A DNA stretch of 64,000 nucleotides from Rhizobium sp. P40RR-XXII (GTDB taxonomy: Bacteria > Pseudomonadota > Alphaproteobacteria > Rhizobiales > Rhizobiaceae), in NCBI RefSeq assembly GCF_012641405.1, contig NZ_JABAII010000026.1, forward strand, positions 1 to 64,000, given 5' to 3'. The first letter of the stretch is position 1. Every line of letters begins with the position of its first letter. The notes below the pieces were generated by a model. That model saw only the letters and a list, made by a program, of their open reading frames with translations. It did not search any database and was not told the DNA's origin. Both the position numbers and the translations under genes were made by a program. Positions 7,353 to 18,264 of the stretch are shown one piece after another.

Positions 7353-8411
7353 TTGGTCAAGGGCACCATCAGGCTCGCGGATGTCGCAAAGGCGGCGGGG
7401 GTTTCGCAGGGAACCGCCTCCAATGTTTTCAACCGGCCCGAGGTGGTGCGCGAGGAAGTGCGCGAGCATGTGCTCGAGACGGCCAAACGGCTCGGCTATG
7501 CCGGCCCGAGCCTGACCGGACGATTGCTGCGGGCCGGAAAGGTCAATGCCATCGGCGTCGCCGCCGTCGAGCCACTGGCCTATTTCTTCGACGATCCCTG
7601 GGCTAGGGCACTCCTGGCGGCCGTGTCCCAGGTCTGCGATGCCAGCGGTACGGGCCTGGCGCTGGTCTCGGCCAAGGACCGGCAGAAGCTGGACTGGAAC
7701 ATCAAGAGCGCTCTGGTCGACGGCTTCATCCTGCTCTGCGTGGAAGGCGGCGAAAAGCTGGTTCAGTTGACACGCGAACGGCAATTGCCCTTCATCGCTC
7801 TCGCCTTGAATGATGAGGACGGGTCGATCCCCTCGATCAGCGTCGACAATCTGGCAGGTGCGGCCGTCGCCGCCCGGCATCTGGCGGAATTGGGCCACAG
7901 GCGTTTCGGCGTGCTCGCGACTGAACTCTCGGACGATCATGTCGGGCCGGTCGGTGTCGCCGACATCGAGCGGGCAATCTATTCCACCTCGCGCGATCGA
8001 GCGCTCGGCTATTGGCGGGCGCTCGAAGTGTTCGGGATAAGTCGTGAGGACGTGCCGATCTATGAGACGCTCAACGACAAGCCAAGCGTCGAAGCCGGGC
8101 TCGACTACCTGTTTTCCGCGCCCGAGCCGCCGACGGCGATCCTTGCCATGTCCGACAATATCGCGCTTCTGGCGATCAACTGGCTGCGCGCAAAAGGCCT
8201 TTCGGTTCCGCAGGACATTTCCGTCATCGGCTTCGATGGCGTGCCGGAAGGCGGCATGGTGGAGCCTGGCCTGACGACGATGGCCCAGCCCTTTGCCGAG
8301 ATCGCACAGCGCGCGGTAGGGGCCGTCCTCCACGATGCCGTGCCGGCCGAGCGCGAGATGATCGACGTCATACTGGTCGTGCGCGGCAGCACCGCCACGC
8401 CGAAGCGATAG
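7353..8411 (+). CDS. LacI family transcriptional regulator
   Basis: A 352-residue LacI/GalR regulator. The helix-turn-helix is TIRLADVAKAAGVSQGTASNVFNRPE at the N-terminus, the hinge helix region is RLGYAGPS, and the rest is a type-I periplasmic-binding fold that senses a small molecule, usually a sugar or nucleoside. The TTG at 7353 is preferred because GGAGG (7342-7346) lies 6 bases upstream and no suitable in-frame ATG exists. There is no obvious target operon downstream on the same strand; the facing gene is the MscS channel. Autoregulation is suggested by three operator repeats upstream. Confidence 0.9.
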   Translation: MVKGTIRLADVAKAAGVSQGTASNVFNRPEVVREEVREHVLETAKRLGYAGPSLTGRLLRAGKVNAIGVAAVEPLAYFFDDPWARALLAAVSQVCDASGTGLALVSAKDRQKLDWNIKSALVDGFILLCVEGGEKLVQLTRERQLPFIALALNDEDGSIPSISVDNLAGAAVAARHLAELGHRRFGVLATELSDDHVGPVGVADIERAIYSTSRDRALGYWRALEVFGISREDVPIYETLNDKPSVEAGLDYLFSAPEPPTAILAMSDNIALLAINWLRAKGLSVPQDISVIGFDGVPEGGMVEPGLTTMAQPFAEIAQRAVGAVLHDAVPAEREMIDVILVVRGSTATPKR

Positions 8412-8463
8412 GCTCGCTGCCGGCAAAGCCTGAGGGATTCAGGGCGGTGTTCGATTCCGGGCG

Positions 8464-10644
8464 TCAACCCGCCTGCTGCGCGCCTTCCACGTTTGCCGCA
8501 CGCATCTCGATAAGCTGCCGGGCAGCGGCGGCCGCCGCGTCCTTGTCGCTTGCCACCTGCACGGTCGGGAAGGCGAACTGGATGCCGTTCTCATCGAAGG
8601 ACTGCTTGATCAGCGCCAGCGCGCCGCGGCGGATGACGGAGAGCTCGTTCGGCTTGGCGGTGATCGCCAGCCTGATCTCGATCGCGAAATCGCCGAACTG
8701 CTCGACGCCCTTCATTTTCAGCGTCTGGATGATATTCGGCGCCAGATCGGCATCTTCGAGCAGACGCTGGCCGATATCCTTGACGATCCGCTTCAGTTTT
8801 ACCAGGTCGGTATCGTAGGTGACCTTGACGATGATCTTGTCGATGGCCCAGTCGCGATTCATGTTGTTGACCGCACCGAGCGAGCCGAAGGGGATCGTCG
8901 CCAGCGGACCGCGCTGGTGGCGCAGCTTTACCGAGCGCAGGCTGAAGGATTCCACTACGCCCTTGTGGTTTCCGCTTTCGATATATTCGCCGATGCGGAA
9001 AGCATCGTCCCAGAGATAGAAAACGCCGCTGATGACATCCTTGACGATGGTCTGCGCGCCGAAGCCGACCGCAACGCCGACAACGCCGGCACCGGCGATC
9101 AGCGGCCCGATCTGAACGCCGAGACCGGACAGCACCATCATGACGGCGATGATGCCGATGATGACGGCCAGGATATTGCGGAAGATCGGCAGCAACGTCT
9201 GCAGCCGGGCGCGGCTCGCCCTCACCTCGTCGGAATCGCTGACGGCGGGCAGGGATTGCATCAGCCTGGCGTCGATATAGGTTTTCGCCAGCTGCCAGAC
9301 GAGATCGGCGACCAGCAGGATGACGATACCGCCCAGAATGCCGCGCGCGATGCGGCCGATATTCGATTCACTGCCGCTCATCATCGCGGTGGCCTCGACA
9401 CCCAACATGCGGCCGAGCCAGAGGGCCGCGAAGGTAATGATCAGAGCGCGCACGCCACGATCGAGAAGCACGGTTGCCAGCTTGCCGGCACCGAAGATAC
9501 CGTCAGCCGCGACATGCAGAGCCTCGATCGCGCGGGTGGACACCGAAAGGACACGCGGCAGCAACATCGCATAGATGCCGAGCCAAAGCAGGCCATCGAA
9601 GCCAGCCACCCACAGGCCCCAAAGAGCTGCGAAATAAATCGTCAGTAACCAGGAGACCGTCCGCTTGCCACGACTTGCCGCAACAACGGGCCTCGACCAC
9701 ACGGCTTCCACCGCAATCACAAACAGGCCGATGCCGAGCGCATAGCCGATGAGATCGCGCGCGCCAGCGGAAAAGCCGAGCGACGCGACGGCTTGTATGA
9801 TAGCCCAGCCGCAAGCAAAATAGATGGCAAACAGCGTGCATCGCCGATACCAATATTTTGCCACACGCCGCCGTTCGGCAATGCGGGCAGCGCCGCCGTC
9901 CTCGTCCAGAACATCATCCGTCCGGCGCATCGCGATCAGTTCCATCAAGAGCTTGCCGATGGAGATTGCCAACCTGATTGATACAAGGGCGATAACGCAG
10001 GCGATGGCGAAGTTTTCGATGACCGGCGGCCAGTCGAAAGCGAGAAGTGGAATAAGCGTCACCAGACCATGAATGATGGCGGGCACAACGCGGCCCAGGA
10101 ACTGGAACCGCGCCGCCTGCAACTCTGTCTCGACGCCGGCTGCCCGTTCCGTGCGCTGCATGTGCTTGGTATTGATGAAGCGCGCAACCGCAAGCTCGGC
10201 CACCAGCCCGAGAAAAAAGAGGATCACGATCTGGATGACGATGCGGAGCAAGCCGACGGCCTTGCCTTCGCCTTCGAGTTTTTCCGATGCCGTCATGACC
10301 TCGTAGGGCAGTGTCATCGCCGCGCCGGATACTACCTCCAGGTGATGGCGCGTATGGCCGAGCAAACCGGACAACACCGACATCTGGTCTCTTCCCGGGG
10401 CTTCCGAATCGCCGGCGGTGGAGGTCGGGGTGGAAGTGGGCTGATTGTTGAGCTGCGCGGCGAGCCATTGCTTGACGTCGGGCTCGTTCATCAACTGAAT
10501 CAGTTCGCGGACCTTATCGGGTGGTGGTGCCGCCGGCTGTGGCGCCGCTGCATTCTGCGCGAGCGACGTGACGGGCGCGGCCAAAGCAAGAAGATATAAA
10601 AGCAAGGCTCCGATCCACAGCCTGCTACCCCCGAAATTTCTCAT
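8464..10644 (-). CDS. Large MscS-family mechanosensitive channel
   Basis: A 726-residue membrane protein. It has an N-terminal signal peptide (hydrophobic LLLYLLALAAPVTSLAQN), a periplasmic stretch rich in Ala/Pro, about ten membrane helices, and a C-terminal MscS module. The pore helix and beta domain are visible in GPLIAGAGVVGVAVGFGAQ, then ISGVFYLWDDAFRIGEYIE and the conserved IPFGSLGAVNN. Its size and layout match YbiO-type channels that release solutes on hypo-osmotic shock. GGAAGGG lies 8 bases before the ATG. It is monocistronic and divergent from the DUF1444-type gene. Confidence 0.9.
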   Translation of the reverse strand: MRNFGGSRLWIGALLLYLLALAAPVTSLAQNAAAPQPAAPPPDKVRELIQLMNEPDVKQWLAAQLNNQPTSTPTSTAGDSEAPGRDQMSVLSGLLGHTRHHLEVVSGAAMTLPYEVMTASEKLEGEGKAVGLLRIVIQIVILFFLGLVAELAVARFINTKHMQRTERAAGVETELQAARFQFLGRVVPAIIHGLVTLIPLLAFDWPPVIENFAIACVIALVSIRLAISIGKLLMELIAMRRTDDVLDEDGGAARIAERRRVAKYWYRRCTLFAIYFACGWAIIQAVASLGFSAGARDLIGYALGIGLFVIAVEAVWSRPVVAASRGKRTVSWLLTIYFAALWGLWVAGFDGLLWLGIYAMLLPRVLSVSTRAIEALHVAADGIFGAGKLATVLLDRGVRALIITFAALWLGRMLGVEATAMMSGSESNIGRIARGILGGIVILLVADLVWQLAKTYIDARLMQSLPAVSDSDEVRASRARLQTLLPIFRNILAVIIGIIAVMMVLSGLGVQIGPLIAGAGVVGVAVGFGAQTIVKDVISGVFYLWDDAFRIGEYIESGNHKGVVESFSLRSVKLRHQRGPLATIPFGSLGAVNNMNRDWAIDKIIVKVTYDTDLVKLKRIVKDIGQRLLEDADLAPNIIQTLKMKGVEQFGDFAIEIRLAITAKPNELSVIRRGALALIKQSFDENGIQFAFPTVQVASDKDAAAAAARQLIEMRAANVEGAQQAG

Positions 10645-10817
10645 ATGCGCTGCCCTTCCCGCAATCGGACCATCCGGCCCGTTCCCGCAGACTATACGCG
10701 TTTTTTATCCGGGCAAGCAGGCGCTTACAGCACAAATCCATCGCCCGCCCGGCATTGTCCCGAAGCCATGGCCGCGCTAGGTTCTGCGGCAATACCGGTC
10801 GGTACTCGGGGACGCGC

Positions 10818-11780
10818 GTGTTCAATTTCCTGAAAAGGCTCTTCGGTAAAGGCAGTCGATCCGACACGCGCGGCGGGCAGAGACTGCCCGAACCCGAAGG
10901 CACGACGGCCGTCAAGACGCTCGATCTGAACATTCCGGATGAAGCTTTGCAGAACGAGGCGACCTTTGCGGCCTATCTGCAGGAGCGCCTGCCATTCTTC
11001 GGCGACCTGATCCGCGTCGATTACGACCCCACAGCCGGCAGCCTGACATTGCATAGCCGCAACGGCGATACGATGACGAAATTCCTGAACAATGCGTTGC
11101 TGGCATTGCGCGAAAAGCGAGGGCCGGCGCGCGCGCAGGCGCTGCACAACTATCTCAACATGACGGAAGTCATGGAGGACAATAGCGAACTCGCCAAGGT
11201 TCTGCCGGTGCTGAAAACACGCGAATTCGTCGAGGTGGCCCGCCAGCAGATGATGCAGGCCGTCAAGGACGAACCCAGCCCACCGCAATTCGTCTATCTC
11301 GACGAGGCGGAAAACCTGATCAAGCTCTTCGTCGTCAACGGCGAGACCACCGTCAGCTACGTCATGTCCACCGCGCTCGACGATTGGGGCATCGATGCCC
11401 GGGAGCTTGCCGAGACGGCACAGGCCAACCTGCAGAAATTCTTCGCCAAGACCGGCGTCCAGATCGCCAAACGCAGCCGGTTTCAATATGTCGAGGTGGA
11501 CGGCCAGTTCGAATCCAGCGTCGCCTTTCTGCCGAATTTCTGGGCGCAAGTGCAAGAGCAATCCGGCGGCGCCGCACCGATCGCCGCATTCCTGTCGCGC
11601 GACAAGGTGTTCTTCACGCATGAGAACGACATTCAGGGTCTACAGCTGCTGGAGCTGATCAGCGCCGATCTCAGCGACGTGCCTTACGTCATTTCGCCGG
11701 ATCAATATCGCTGGGAAAACGGCCGGTGGACGCTGTTCAAGCGGGCGGCCCGAGTAGAAGCGGTAAACGTCCGCCACTAG
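10818..11780 (+). CDS. DUF1444-type protein of unknown function
   Basis: A 320-residue cytosolic protein resembling the DUF1444 (YtpQ-like) family. It begins FNFLKRLFGKG, a basic amphipathic start, and has a conserved-looking centre (PPQFVYLDEAENLIKLFVVNG). The GTG at 10818 fits best, because GGGGA lies upstream and translation then starts at the compact N-terminus; the only earlier in-frame starter is TTG at 10755. No catalytic motif is evident. Divergent from the MscS gene. A rhizobial intergenic palindrome follows the stop immediately. Family assignment is from memory of the sequence pattern and is tentative. Confidence 0.72.
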   Translation: MFNFLKRLFGKGSRSDTRGGQRLPEPEGTTAVKTLDLNIPDEALQNEATFAAYLQERLPFFGDLIRVDYDPTAGSLTLHSRNGDTMTKFLNNALLALREKRGPARAQALHNYLNMTEVMEDNSELAKVLPVLKTREFVEVARQQMMQAVKDEPSPPQFVYLDEAENLIKLFVVNGETTVSYVMSTALDDWGIDARELAETAQANLQKFFAKTGVQIAKRSRFQYVEVDGQFESSVAFLPNFWAQVQEQSGGAAPIAAFLSRDKVFFTHENDIQGLQLLELISADLSDVPYVISPDQYRWENGRWTLFKRAARVEAVNVRH

Positions 11781-11848
11781 CGCAATTCCAGGAAAAGTGC
11801 GTCGCGGTTTTCCGTCCGGAATTGCGAGACAACAAAGAGATAGAGCGG
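11780..11848 (+). repeat. Dispersed intergenic palindromic element, copy 1
   Basis: CGCAATTCC (11781-11789) and GGAATTGCG (11818-11826) are inverted arms. Between them lie AGGAAAA and TTTTCC half-arms, so the core folds into a long hairpin, followed by a tail ending AGAGCGG. A near-identical copy in the opposite orientation lies at 27243-27311. It begins at the stop codon of the DUF1444-type gene. Confidence 0.8.
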
Positions 11849-11907
11849 CTCAGCGATCCCGTGAAAAGCTGAACTGCTCTGAGGCAACCGGACATTCCTC
11901 CTGGAAA

Positions 11908-13212
11908 TTACACCAGAACTTCCTGATCGACGCGATCTTCCGCGCCGAAGAATTTCAGATAGCGCTCGACTTCCGCCGGCTCGCCGGTCGCCTTCTGCGG
12001 ATTGTCGGAGAGTTTGACGGCCGGGCGTCCGTTGGCTTCGATGACCTTGCAGACGATGGAGATGGGGCTCAGCCCCTTGAGTTCGGTCGGCGCGCAGCCG
12101 GCGAAGTCATTGGTCAGATTGGTGCCCCAGCCGAAGCTCATGCGCACCCGGCCGTCGAAATGCTTGTAGGTGTCGATGATCGCCTCGACATCGAGCCCGT
12201 CGGAAAAGATCAGCAGTTTCTGGCGCGGATCGCGACCCATCTTCTTCCACCAGTCGATGATCTTCTCGCCGCCCTCGATGGGCGGGGCACTGTCGGGACG
12301 GAAACCGGTCCAGTCGGCCACCCATTCCGGCGCGTTGCGCAGGAAGGAGGCAGTGCCGAAGGCATCGGGCAGCACGACAAGTAGATTGCCGCCATAGAGA
12401 CGGTTCCAGTCGCGCAGCACCTTGTAGGGCGCCTTGCCCAGCTCTTCGTCGTTTTTCGCAAGTGCTGCGGCGACCATTGGCAACTCATGCGCATTGGTGC
12501 CGACGGCTTCCAGATCGGAATCCATGGCGAGCAGCACGTTGCTCGTGCCGGTGAAGGCATGGGGCACGCCTTCCTTCAGCGCCTCGACGCACCAGCGCTG
12601 CCAGAGGAAGCTGTGGCGACGGCGGGTGCCGAAATCGGAGATGCGCAGGCCTGGCAGTTCCCTCAGCCGCTCCACCTTTTCCCACATCTTAGCCTTGGCG
12701 CGGGCATAGAGCACATCGAGCGTGAAGGGGCCGAGCGCCTTCAGCGCCGTGCGCGAGCGAAGCTCGTTGATAATGGCGAGCGCGGGAATTTCCCACATCG
12801 TCGTTTCCTTCCACGAACCGTGGAAGTCGAGAATATACTGGCCGTCGCGCTTAGAGAGCTCATATTCGGGCAGCTGGAAATTCGACAGCCAGGTGAGGAA
12901 TTCCGGTTCGAAGATCTGGGCGCGGCCATAGAAGCTGTTACCCGCAAGCCAGATCATCTCCTTCTTGGAGAGGCGGAGCGTGCGGGCGTGATCCAGCTGC
13001 TCGCGCAATTCCTTCTCATCGATCACTTCGGCCAGGCGAACGCTCTTGGTGCGATTGATCAGCGAGAAAGTGGCATCGACGTCCGGATAGAGCTTCCAGA
13101 TCATCTGCAGCATGAGGAGCTTATAGAAATCCGTATCGATCAGACTGCGGACGATCGGATCGAGCTTCCAGGTATGGTTATAGACGCGGGTGGCAATATC
13201 CGTCTTGGTCAT
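11908..13212 (-). CDS. pncB: Nicotinate phosphoribosyltransferase
   Basis: A 434-residue PncB, the usual length for proteobacterial enzymes. It makes nicotinate mononucleotide from nicotinate and PRPP with ATP hydrolysis, the entry of the NAD salvage pathway. Typical sequences include [18 protein letters not shown] near the N-terminus, [10 protein letters not shown] (phosphoribosyl region), the phosphorylated-His site GTNAHELPM and [10 protein letters not shown] with GTNLTNDF toward the end. The ATG at 13212 begins [11 protein letters not shown]. It is probably monocistronic; the nearest gene upstream on the same strand ends about 200 bases away. Confidence 0.96.
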   Translation of the reverse strand: MTKTDIATRVYNHTWKLDPIVRSLIDTDFYKLLMLQMIWKLYPDVDATFSLINRTKSVRLAEVIDEKELREQLDHARTLRLSKKEMIWLAGNSFYGRAQIFEPEFLTWLSNFQLPEYELSKRDGQYILDFHGSWKETTMWEIPALAIINELRSRTALKALGPFTLDVLYARAKAKMWEKVERLRELPGLRISDFGTRRRHSFLWQRWCVEALKEGVPHAFTGTSNVLLAMDSDLEAVGTNAHELPMVAAALAKNDEELGKAPYKVLRDWNRLYGGNLLVVLPDAFGTASFLRNAPEWVADWTGFRPDSAPPIEGGEKIIDWWKKMGRDPRQKLLIFSDGLDVEAIIDTYKHFDGRVRMSFGWGTNLTNDFAGCAPTELKGLSPISIVCKVIEANGRPAVKLSDNPQKATGEPAEVERYLKFFGAEDRVDQEVLV

Positions 13213-13410
13213 GTCGTTCCTGCCCCGTCTCCTGCCCTGCGGACGTCATGCTTCTCGCCGGCCGATATGCCAGCATGCGTGTAGAGGCTTGTTATCAAAA
13301 AATGTTGAGCGAAAGTCCAGTCACTGAAAGAAAATTGATGTCAGAGCGAATCTGCCACATTCGACTGCCGGCAACCGAAGGAAGCGCCTCAACTCCGCAG
13401 CCTACCAGAC

Positions 13411-14385
13411 TTAGTAACCCCGGCCGCGATCCACCAGATGCTGCAGCGGTTCGCCGCGTTCGAAGCGGTCGATCTGCTCCTCGACATGGCGCATCAACGC
13501 CTTTTCTTCGGAGACGGCGGAATCATGCGGCGTGATAATGACATTTTCCAGGCCCCATAGCGGATCGTCCGCTGCCAGGGGCTCGACGGCGAAGACATCG
13601 AGCGAGGCGCCGCCGAGAATACCGGTACGAACAGCCGAGGCGATATCGGCCTCCACCTGGCTCTTGCCGCGGCCGGCATTGATGAAGACCGGCTTGCCGA
13701 GCGGACCGTTGCGGTGCAGCTTCGAAAAGAGCGAGGCATTGTAAATTCCGGTCGTTTCCGGCGTCAGCGGCAAGAGGCCGACCAGAATATCGGTGCGGGC
13801 CAGAAACGCATCCAGCCCGCTGGCGTCGAACGTTTCCATGCCATCGATCTCTTTCTTGCTGCGGGACCAGCCGATGACGTTGAAGCCCATCAACTTCAGC
13901 TTGGCGGCGGCATCGCAGCCGAGAACGCCGAGGCCCATGACACCAACGGTGACCTCAGCGGCTTCCGCGCCATGATGCGGCACCCATAGATGCTGGCGCT
14001 GGTTCCTGAAATGCCCCTGCACATCGCGCAGATGCATCAGGCACTGCATCACGATCCATTCGCTCATGCGCACCGTCAGGCTGCGATCGACGAAGCGGAC
14101 GATCGGAATATCGGGCAGGCCGGCAATGGACATCATCGAATCGACGCCGGCGCCGCCCGAGAAGATCACCTTGAGATTGCGGGCGCGCTCGAAGAGATCG
14201 GCATCCGGTTTCCACACAAGCGCATAATCGACATAGGAGAGATCCGCGCCCTTGCTGGCGGGATCGGCGAGATTGATGCTGCCGCGATCGGCAAAGGCCG
14301 TTTCGAGCGCCTTGGCGACTGTCGCCGGACTGAATTTGAGGTCGACGAGAACGGGGCTTTTGGCCGGCATGGCGATGGCCTTCAC
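13411..14385 (-). CDS. D-2-hydroxyacid dehydrogenase, GhrA-like
   Basis: A 324-residue NAD(P)-dependent D-isomer hydroxyacid dehydrogenase. The nucleotide motif is VMGLGVLGCDAA near residue 148. The catalytic Arg (INAGRGKSQ), Glu (FAVEPL) and His (ITPHDSAVS) are all present. Similarity in layout to GhrA suggests glyoxylate or hydroxypyruvate reduction. The reading frame starts with GTG at 14385, overlapping the yejF stop, or with ATG at 14370. The direct overlap with the peptide transporter operon is unusual and suggests its product handles a metabolite derived from imported peptides, but this is inference. Confidence 0.88.
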   Translation of the reverse strand: MKAIAMPAKSPVLVDLKFSPATVAKALETAFADRGSINLADPASKGADLSYVDYALVWKPDADLFERARNLKVIFSGGAGVDSMMSIAGLPDIPIVRFVDRSLTVRMSEWIVMQCLMHLRDVQGHFRNQRQHLWVPHHGAEAAEVTVGVMGLGVLGCDAAAKLKLMGFNVIGWSRSKKEIDGMETFDASGLDAFLARTDILVGLLPLTPETTGIYNASLFSKLHRNGPLGKPVFINAGRGKSQVEADIASAVRTGILGGASLDVFAVEPLAADDPLWGLENVIITPHDSAVSEEKALMRHVEEQIDRFERGEPLQHLVDRGRGY

Positions 14386-16019
14386 TGCTGGATGGCGGCG
14401 GTCGGCACCGCCTCGATGTTGAATGCGGCGGCAAGAAGGGCCTTGGTATAATCCTCTTTCGGCGCCCGGAAAATATCGGCGGATGCGCCCTGTTCGACGA
14501 CCTTGCCGAAGCGCATGACGATCAGCTCGTTGGCGAGCGCCTTTACCACCTTCAGGTCGTGGCTGATGAAGAGATAGGCGAGATCATGCTTCTTCTGCAG
14601 GTCGCGCAACAAATCCACAACCTGCGCCTGGACGCTCATATCGAGCGCCGAGGTCGGCTCGTCCAGCATGACGAAACGCGGCTTCAGCACCATGGCGCGG
14701 GCAATGGCGACGCGCTGACGCTGGCCGCCCGAGAATTCGTGCGGGAAGCGCCAGCGGGTGATTGGGTCGAGGCCGACCTCCTCCAGCGCCCAGCAGACGC
14801 GCTTGTCGCGCTCTTCGGCCGAAAGCGACCGCTCATGCACCTTGAGCCCCTCGGCAATGATCTCGCCGACCGACATGCGCGGGCTCAGCGAACCGTAAGG
14901 GTCCTGGAAAACCACCTGCAGCTGGTTGCGCAGCGGCCGCATTTCGCGAAATGAATAGCCGGCTATATCCTTGCCGACGAAGGCAATGCGCCCTTGCGAG
15001 GAGATGAGCCGGGCGAGCGCCAGACCGAGCGTGGTCTTGCCAGAGCCGGATTCGCCGACGACGCCGAGCGTCTGGCCGGCCCTGAGCTTCAGGTCGATGC
15101 CATCGACCGCTTTCACATGATCGACGACCTTGCGCATGAAGCCGGCCTTGATCGGGAACCACACACGGATATCGCTGCCTTCCATGACGACGGGCTTGCC
15201 GGCGTCGCTCGCCGGCGGCTCGCCGCGCGGCTCGGCCGCCAGCAGATGGCGGGTATAGTCGTGCTGCGGATTGGTGAAAACCTCTTCCACCGTGCCGGTC
15301 TCGACGATGTGGCCCTTGGTCATCACACAGACGCGGTCGGCGAACTTGCGGACGATGCCGAGGTCATGGGTGATGAACAGCATCGACATGCCGTGCACGC
15401 CCTTGAGATCCCGCAGCAATTCAAGGATCTGCGCCTGCACTGTGACGTCGAGCGCTGTCGTCGGTTCATCGGCGATCAGCAATTCCGGACGGTTGGCTAG
15501 CGCCATGGCGATCATCACGCGCTGACGCTGGCCGCCGGATAGTTCGTGCGGATAGGCCTTGAGGCGCTTTTCCGGCTCGCGGATGCCGACCTGGTTCAGC
15601 AGTTCCAGCGTGCGGTTGCGCGCGGCGTGGCCGGTCATGCCCTGGTGCAATGCCAGGATTTCGCTGATCTGCCGCTCGATCGAATGAAGCGGATTGAGCG
15701 AGGTCATCGGCTCCTGGAAGATCATCGTGATGTCGTTGCCGCGCACGGCGCGCAGCTCGTTGTCCGACGCCTTCAATAGGTCCTTGTCCTTGAACAGGAT
15801 TTCGCCGGAAGGGTGGCTTGCGGCCGGATAAGGCAAGAGCTTCAGGATCGAATTGGCCGAGACCGACTTGCCGGAGCCGGATTCGCCGACCAGCGCCAAG
15901 ACTTCGCCCTTGGCGATATCGAAGGAAACGCCATCGACCGCCGTCGACGTCTGACCGCCTTGATGAAAGGCGACGGACAGATTGCGGACTGACAGTAGTG
16001 GAGTGGAGTTTTCGCTCAT
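14382..16019 (-). CDS. yejF: Peptide ABC transporter ATP-binding protein YejF (two ATPase domains)
   Basis: A 545-residue protein with two complete ABC ATPase domains in tandem. Domain 1 has Walker A GESGSGKS near residue 41, signature LSGGQRQRV and Walker B LLIADEPT. Domain 2 has GESGSGKTT near residue 318, FSGGQRQRV and FVMLDEPT. This fused arrangement is characteristic of YejF, which energises YejB/YejE. The system imports oligopeptides, including microcin C-type and, in sinorhizobia, some host antimicrobial peptides. The start overlaps the yejE stop (ATGA) and the stop overlaps the downstream dehydrogenase. Confidence 0.94.
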   Translation of the reverse strand: MSENSTPLLSVRNLSVAFHQGGQTSTAVDGVSFDIAKGEVLALVGESGSGKSVSANSILKLLPYPAASHPSGEILFKDKDLLKASDNELRAVRGNDITMIFQEPMTSLNPLHSIERQISEILALHQGMTGHAARNRTLELLNQVGIREPEKRLKAYPHELSGGQRQRVMIAMALANRPELLIADEPTTALDVTVQAQILELLRDLKGVHGMSMLFITHDLGIVRKFADRVCVMTKGHIVETGTVEEVFTNPQHDYTRHLLAAEPRGEPPASDAGKPVVMEGSDIRVWFPIKAGFMRKVVDHVKAVDGIDLKLRAGQTLGVVGESGSGKTTLGLALARLISSQGRIAFVGKDIAGYSFREMRPLRNQLQVVFQDPYGSLSPRMSVGEIIAEGLKVHERSLSAEERDKRVCWALEEVGLDPITRWRFPHEFSGGQRQRVAIARAMVLKPRFVMLDEPTSALDMSVQAQVVDLLRDLQKKHDLAYLFISHDLKVVKALANELIVMRFGKVVEQGASADIFRAPKEDYTKALLAAAFNIEAVPTAAIQQ

Positions 16020-17173
16020 CGGAACGTCTTCCTGGGATCGAAGGCGTCGCGCACGGCCTCGCCGATGAAAATCAGCAGCGACAGCATGATCGACATGGTG
16101 AAGAAGGCCGAGAGCCCCAGCCAGGGCGCCTGCAGATTGGATTTGCCCTGAGCGATCATTTCACCCAGCGATGGAGAGCCGGGCGGCATGCCGAACCCTA
16201 GGAAGTCGAGCGAGGTCAGAGTGGAGATCGAGCCCGACAGGATGAAGGGAACGAAGGTCAATGTCGCGACCATCGCGTTCGGCAGCAGGTGGCGGTACAT
16301 GATGGTGCGATTGTTGACGCCGAGTGCGCGGGCGGCGCGCACATATTCGAAATTGCGCGCCCGCAGGAATTCAGCGCGCACGACGCCGACAAGCCCCACC
16401 CAGGAAAACAAGAGCAATATGCCGAGCAAAATGAAGAAGCCGGGCGGCAGGACCGAGGCAATGATCAGCAGGATGTAGAGCACCGGCATGGACGACCAGA
16501 TCTCGATGAAACGCTGCATCAGAAGATCGGTCCATCCGCCGAAATAACCCTGTATCGCCCCGGCGCAGACGCCGACGACGGCCGAACAGATGGTGAGCGC
16601 CAGGCCGAACAGCACCGATATGCGGAAGCCGTAGACCAGGCGGGCGAGCACGTCACGCGCCTGGTCGTCCGTGCCGAGCCAATTGAAATTGCTCCAGTTG
16701 CAATTCGGATCGGCGACGCCTTGCGCATAACCGGAGCAGCGCTGTTCCTTGCTCATCGCCCAGAAGGGCGGGGTCGGCGCCGACAGGCCCTTGGGAAGGT
16801 TGGAATTGGCGGTCTGATAGGAATAGTGGATCGGCGGCCAGATCATCCAGCCGTTGGCATTGATCTCGTCCTGAATATCCTGGGCGCGATAATCCGTCTG
16901 CGCCAGGAAGCCGCCGAATTTCTCTTCCGGGTAATCGACGAAGATCGGCGTCAGGATCTCGCCCTTGTAGGAGATGAGGATCGGCCGGTCATTGGTGATG
17001 AACTCGGCGCCGAGGCTGAGGACAAACAAGACCAGAAAGATCCAGAGCGACCAGTAGCCGCGTCGGTTCGCCTTGAAATTCTCCCAACGGCGCAGATTGG
17101 TCGGCGAGAACAGGCCCTTGCGCGGTGGCTTTACGACAGCTGGGGAATCCGTATGGCTGGCTGCGTCCATCAT
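16016..17173 (-). CDS. yejE: Peptide ABC transporter permease YejE
   Basis: A 385-residue inner-membrane permease of the OppC/DppC class. After a basic N-terminus ([19 protein letters not shown]) comes the first helix, then a long periplasmic loop of about 150 residues including [12 protein letters not shown], which is typical of YejE, and then five helices. The EAA loop is [19 protein letters not shown]. The ATG at 17173 overlaps the yejB stop as ATGA, with GGAGG just upstream; a longer reading frame starting at 17620 would run inside yejB and is rejected. Confidence 0.94.
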   Translation of the reverse strand: MMDAASHTDSPAVVKPPRKGLFSPTNLRRWENFKANRRGYWSLWIFLVLFVLSLGAEFITNDRPILISYKGEILTPIFVDYPEEKFGGFLAQTDYRAQDIQDEINANGWMIWPPIHYSYQTANSNLPKGLSAPTPPFWAMSKEQRCSGYAQGVADPNCNWSNFNWLGTDDQARDVLARLVYGFRISVLFGLALTICSAVVGVCAGAIQGYFGGWTDLLMQRFIEIWSSMPVLYILLIIASVLPPGFFILLGILLLFSWVGLVGVVRAEFLRARNFEYVRAARALGVNNRTIMYRHLLPNAMVATLTFVPFILSGSISTLTSLDFLGFGMPPGSPSLGEMIAQGKSNLQAPWLGLSAFFTMSIMLSLLIFIGEAVRDAFDPRKTFR

Positions 17174-18264
17174 ACGTCCCTCCGCTCGAAGTCGATGCGC
17201 GGGTCGATCCAGGTGTAGATCAGATCGGAAACGAGGCTGACGAAGAGGCCGAGCAGCGAGAAGATGAAGAGTGTGGCGAACACCACCGGATAATCGCGCT
17301 GGACGACGGAGAGGTAGCTCAAGCGTCCCAAGCCATCGAGCGAGAAAATGTTCTCGATCAGGAGCGAACCGGTGAAGAAGGCGGAGATGAAGGCGCCGGG
17401 AAAACCGGCAATGACGATGAGCATGGCGTTGCGGAAGACATGGCCATAGAGCACGCGCCGTTCGGAAAGCCCCTTGGCGCGGGCGGTGACGACATATTGC
17501 TTCTTGATCTCTTCGATAAAGGAATTCTTGGTGAGCAAAGTCGTGGTGGCGAAAGCGGCGAGCGACAGCGAAATCAGCGGCAGCACCAGGTGCCAGAGAT
17601 AATCGAGGATCTTCCGCCACCAGCTGAGATCGGCGAAATTATCCGAGACGAGGCCGCGCAGCGGGAACCAATCGAAGAAGGATCCCCCGGCAAACAGCAC
17701 GATCAGCATGATGCCGAACAGGAAGCTCGGGACGGCATAGCCGATGATGATGATGCCCGACGTCCAGACATCGAAGGTCGATCCGTCCTGCACCGCCTTG
17801 CGGATGCCGAGCGGAATGGAAATGGCATAAGAGAAGATCAGGATCCAGATGCCGAGCGAGATCGACACCGGCAGCTTCTGGCCGATAAGATCGATGACCG
17901 TGGTGTTGCGGAAGAAGCTTTCGCCGAAATCGAAGCGAATATAATTCCACATCATCTGGCCGAAGCGCTCGAGCGGCGGCTTGTCGAAGCCGAACTGCTT
18001 GTCGAGCTTGGCGATCAATTCCGGATCGAGCCCCTGCGCGCCGCGATATTTCGAGCTGCTGTCGTCGAAGGATTGCTGGACAGCTAGGTCCGTACCGCCA
18101 CCCGACAGGCGGCCATTGGCATTGTCGCCCTGCCCGGTCAGCTGCGCGATGACCTGCTCGACCGGGCCGCCCGGCGCAAACTGCACGATGGTGAAGGAAA
18201 TGGCCATGATGCCGACGATGGTCGGGATCATCAGCAGGAGGCGTCTGAGGATATAGGCGCCCAT
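17170..18264 (-). CDS. yejB: Peptide ABC transporter permease YejB
   Basis: A 364-residue permease of the OppB/DppB class. It starts [19 protein letters not shown], the classic first helix, has a large periplasmic loop (residues ~35-130) and ends with the helices around [33 protein letters not shown]. The EAA loop is [19 protein letters not shown]. It pairs with YejE in the membrane. It is separated from yejA by 170 bases, so yejB may have its own weak signal or be read from yejA. Confidence 0.94.
   Translation of the reverse strand: MGAYILRRLLLMIPTIVGIMAISFTIVQFAPGGPVEQVIAQLTGQGDNANGRLSGGGTDLAVQQSFDDSSSKYRGAQGLDPELIAKLDKQFGFDKPPLERFGQMMWNYIRFDFGESFFRNTTVIDLIGQKLPVSISLGIWILIFSYAISIPLGIRKAVQDGSTFDVWTSGIIIIGYAVPSFLFGIMLIVLFAGGSFFDWFPLRGLVSDNFADLSWWRKILDYLWHLVLPLISLSLAAFATTTLLTKNSFIEEIKKQYVVTARAKGLSERRVLYGHVFRNAMLIVIAGFPGAFISAFFTGSLLIENIFSLDGLGRLSYLSVVQRDYPVVFATLFIFSLLGLFVSLVSDLIYTWIDPRIDFERRDV

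Noticed and set aside
16016-17620. Extended N-terminus for YejE
   Set aside because: The first 149 codons lie within yejB in another frame. The ATG at 17173 overlapping the yejB stop gives the normal length.
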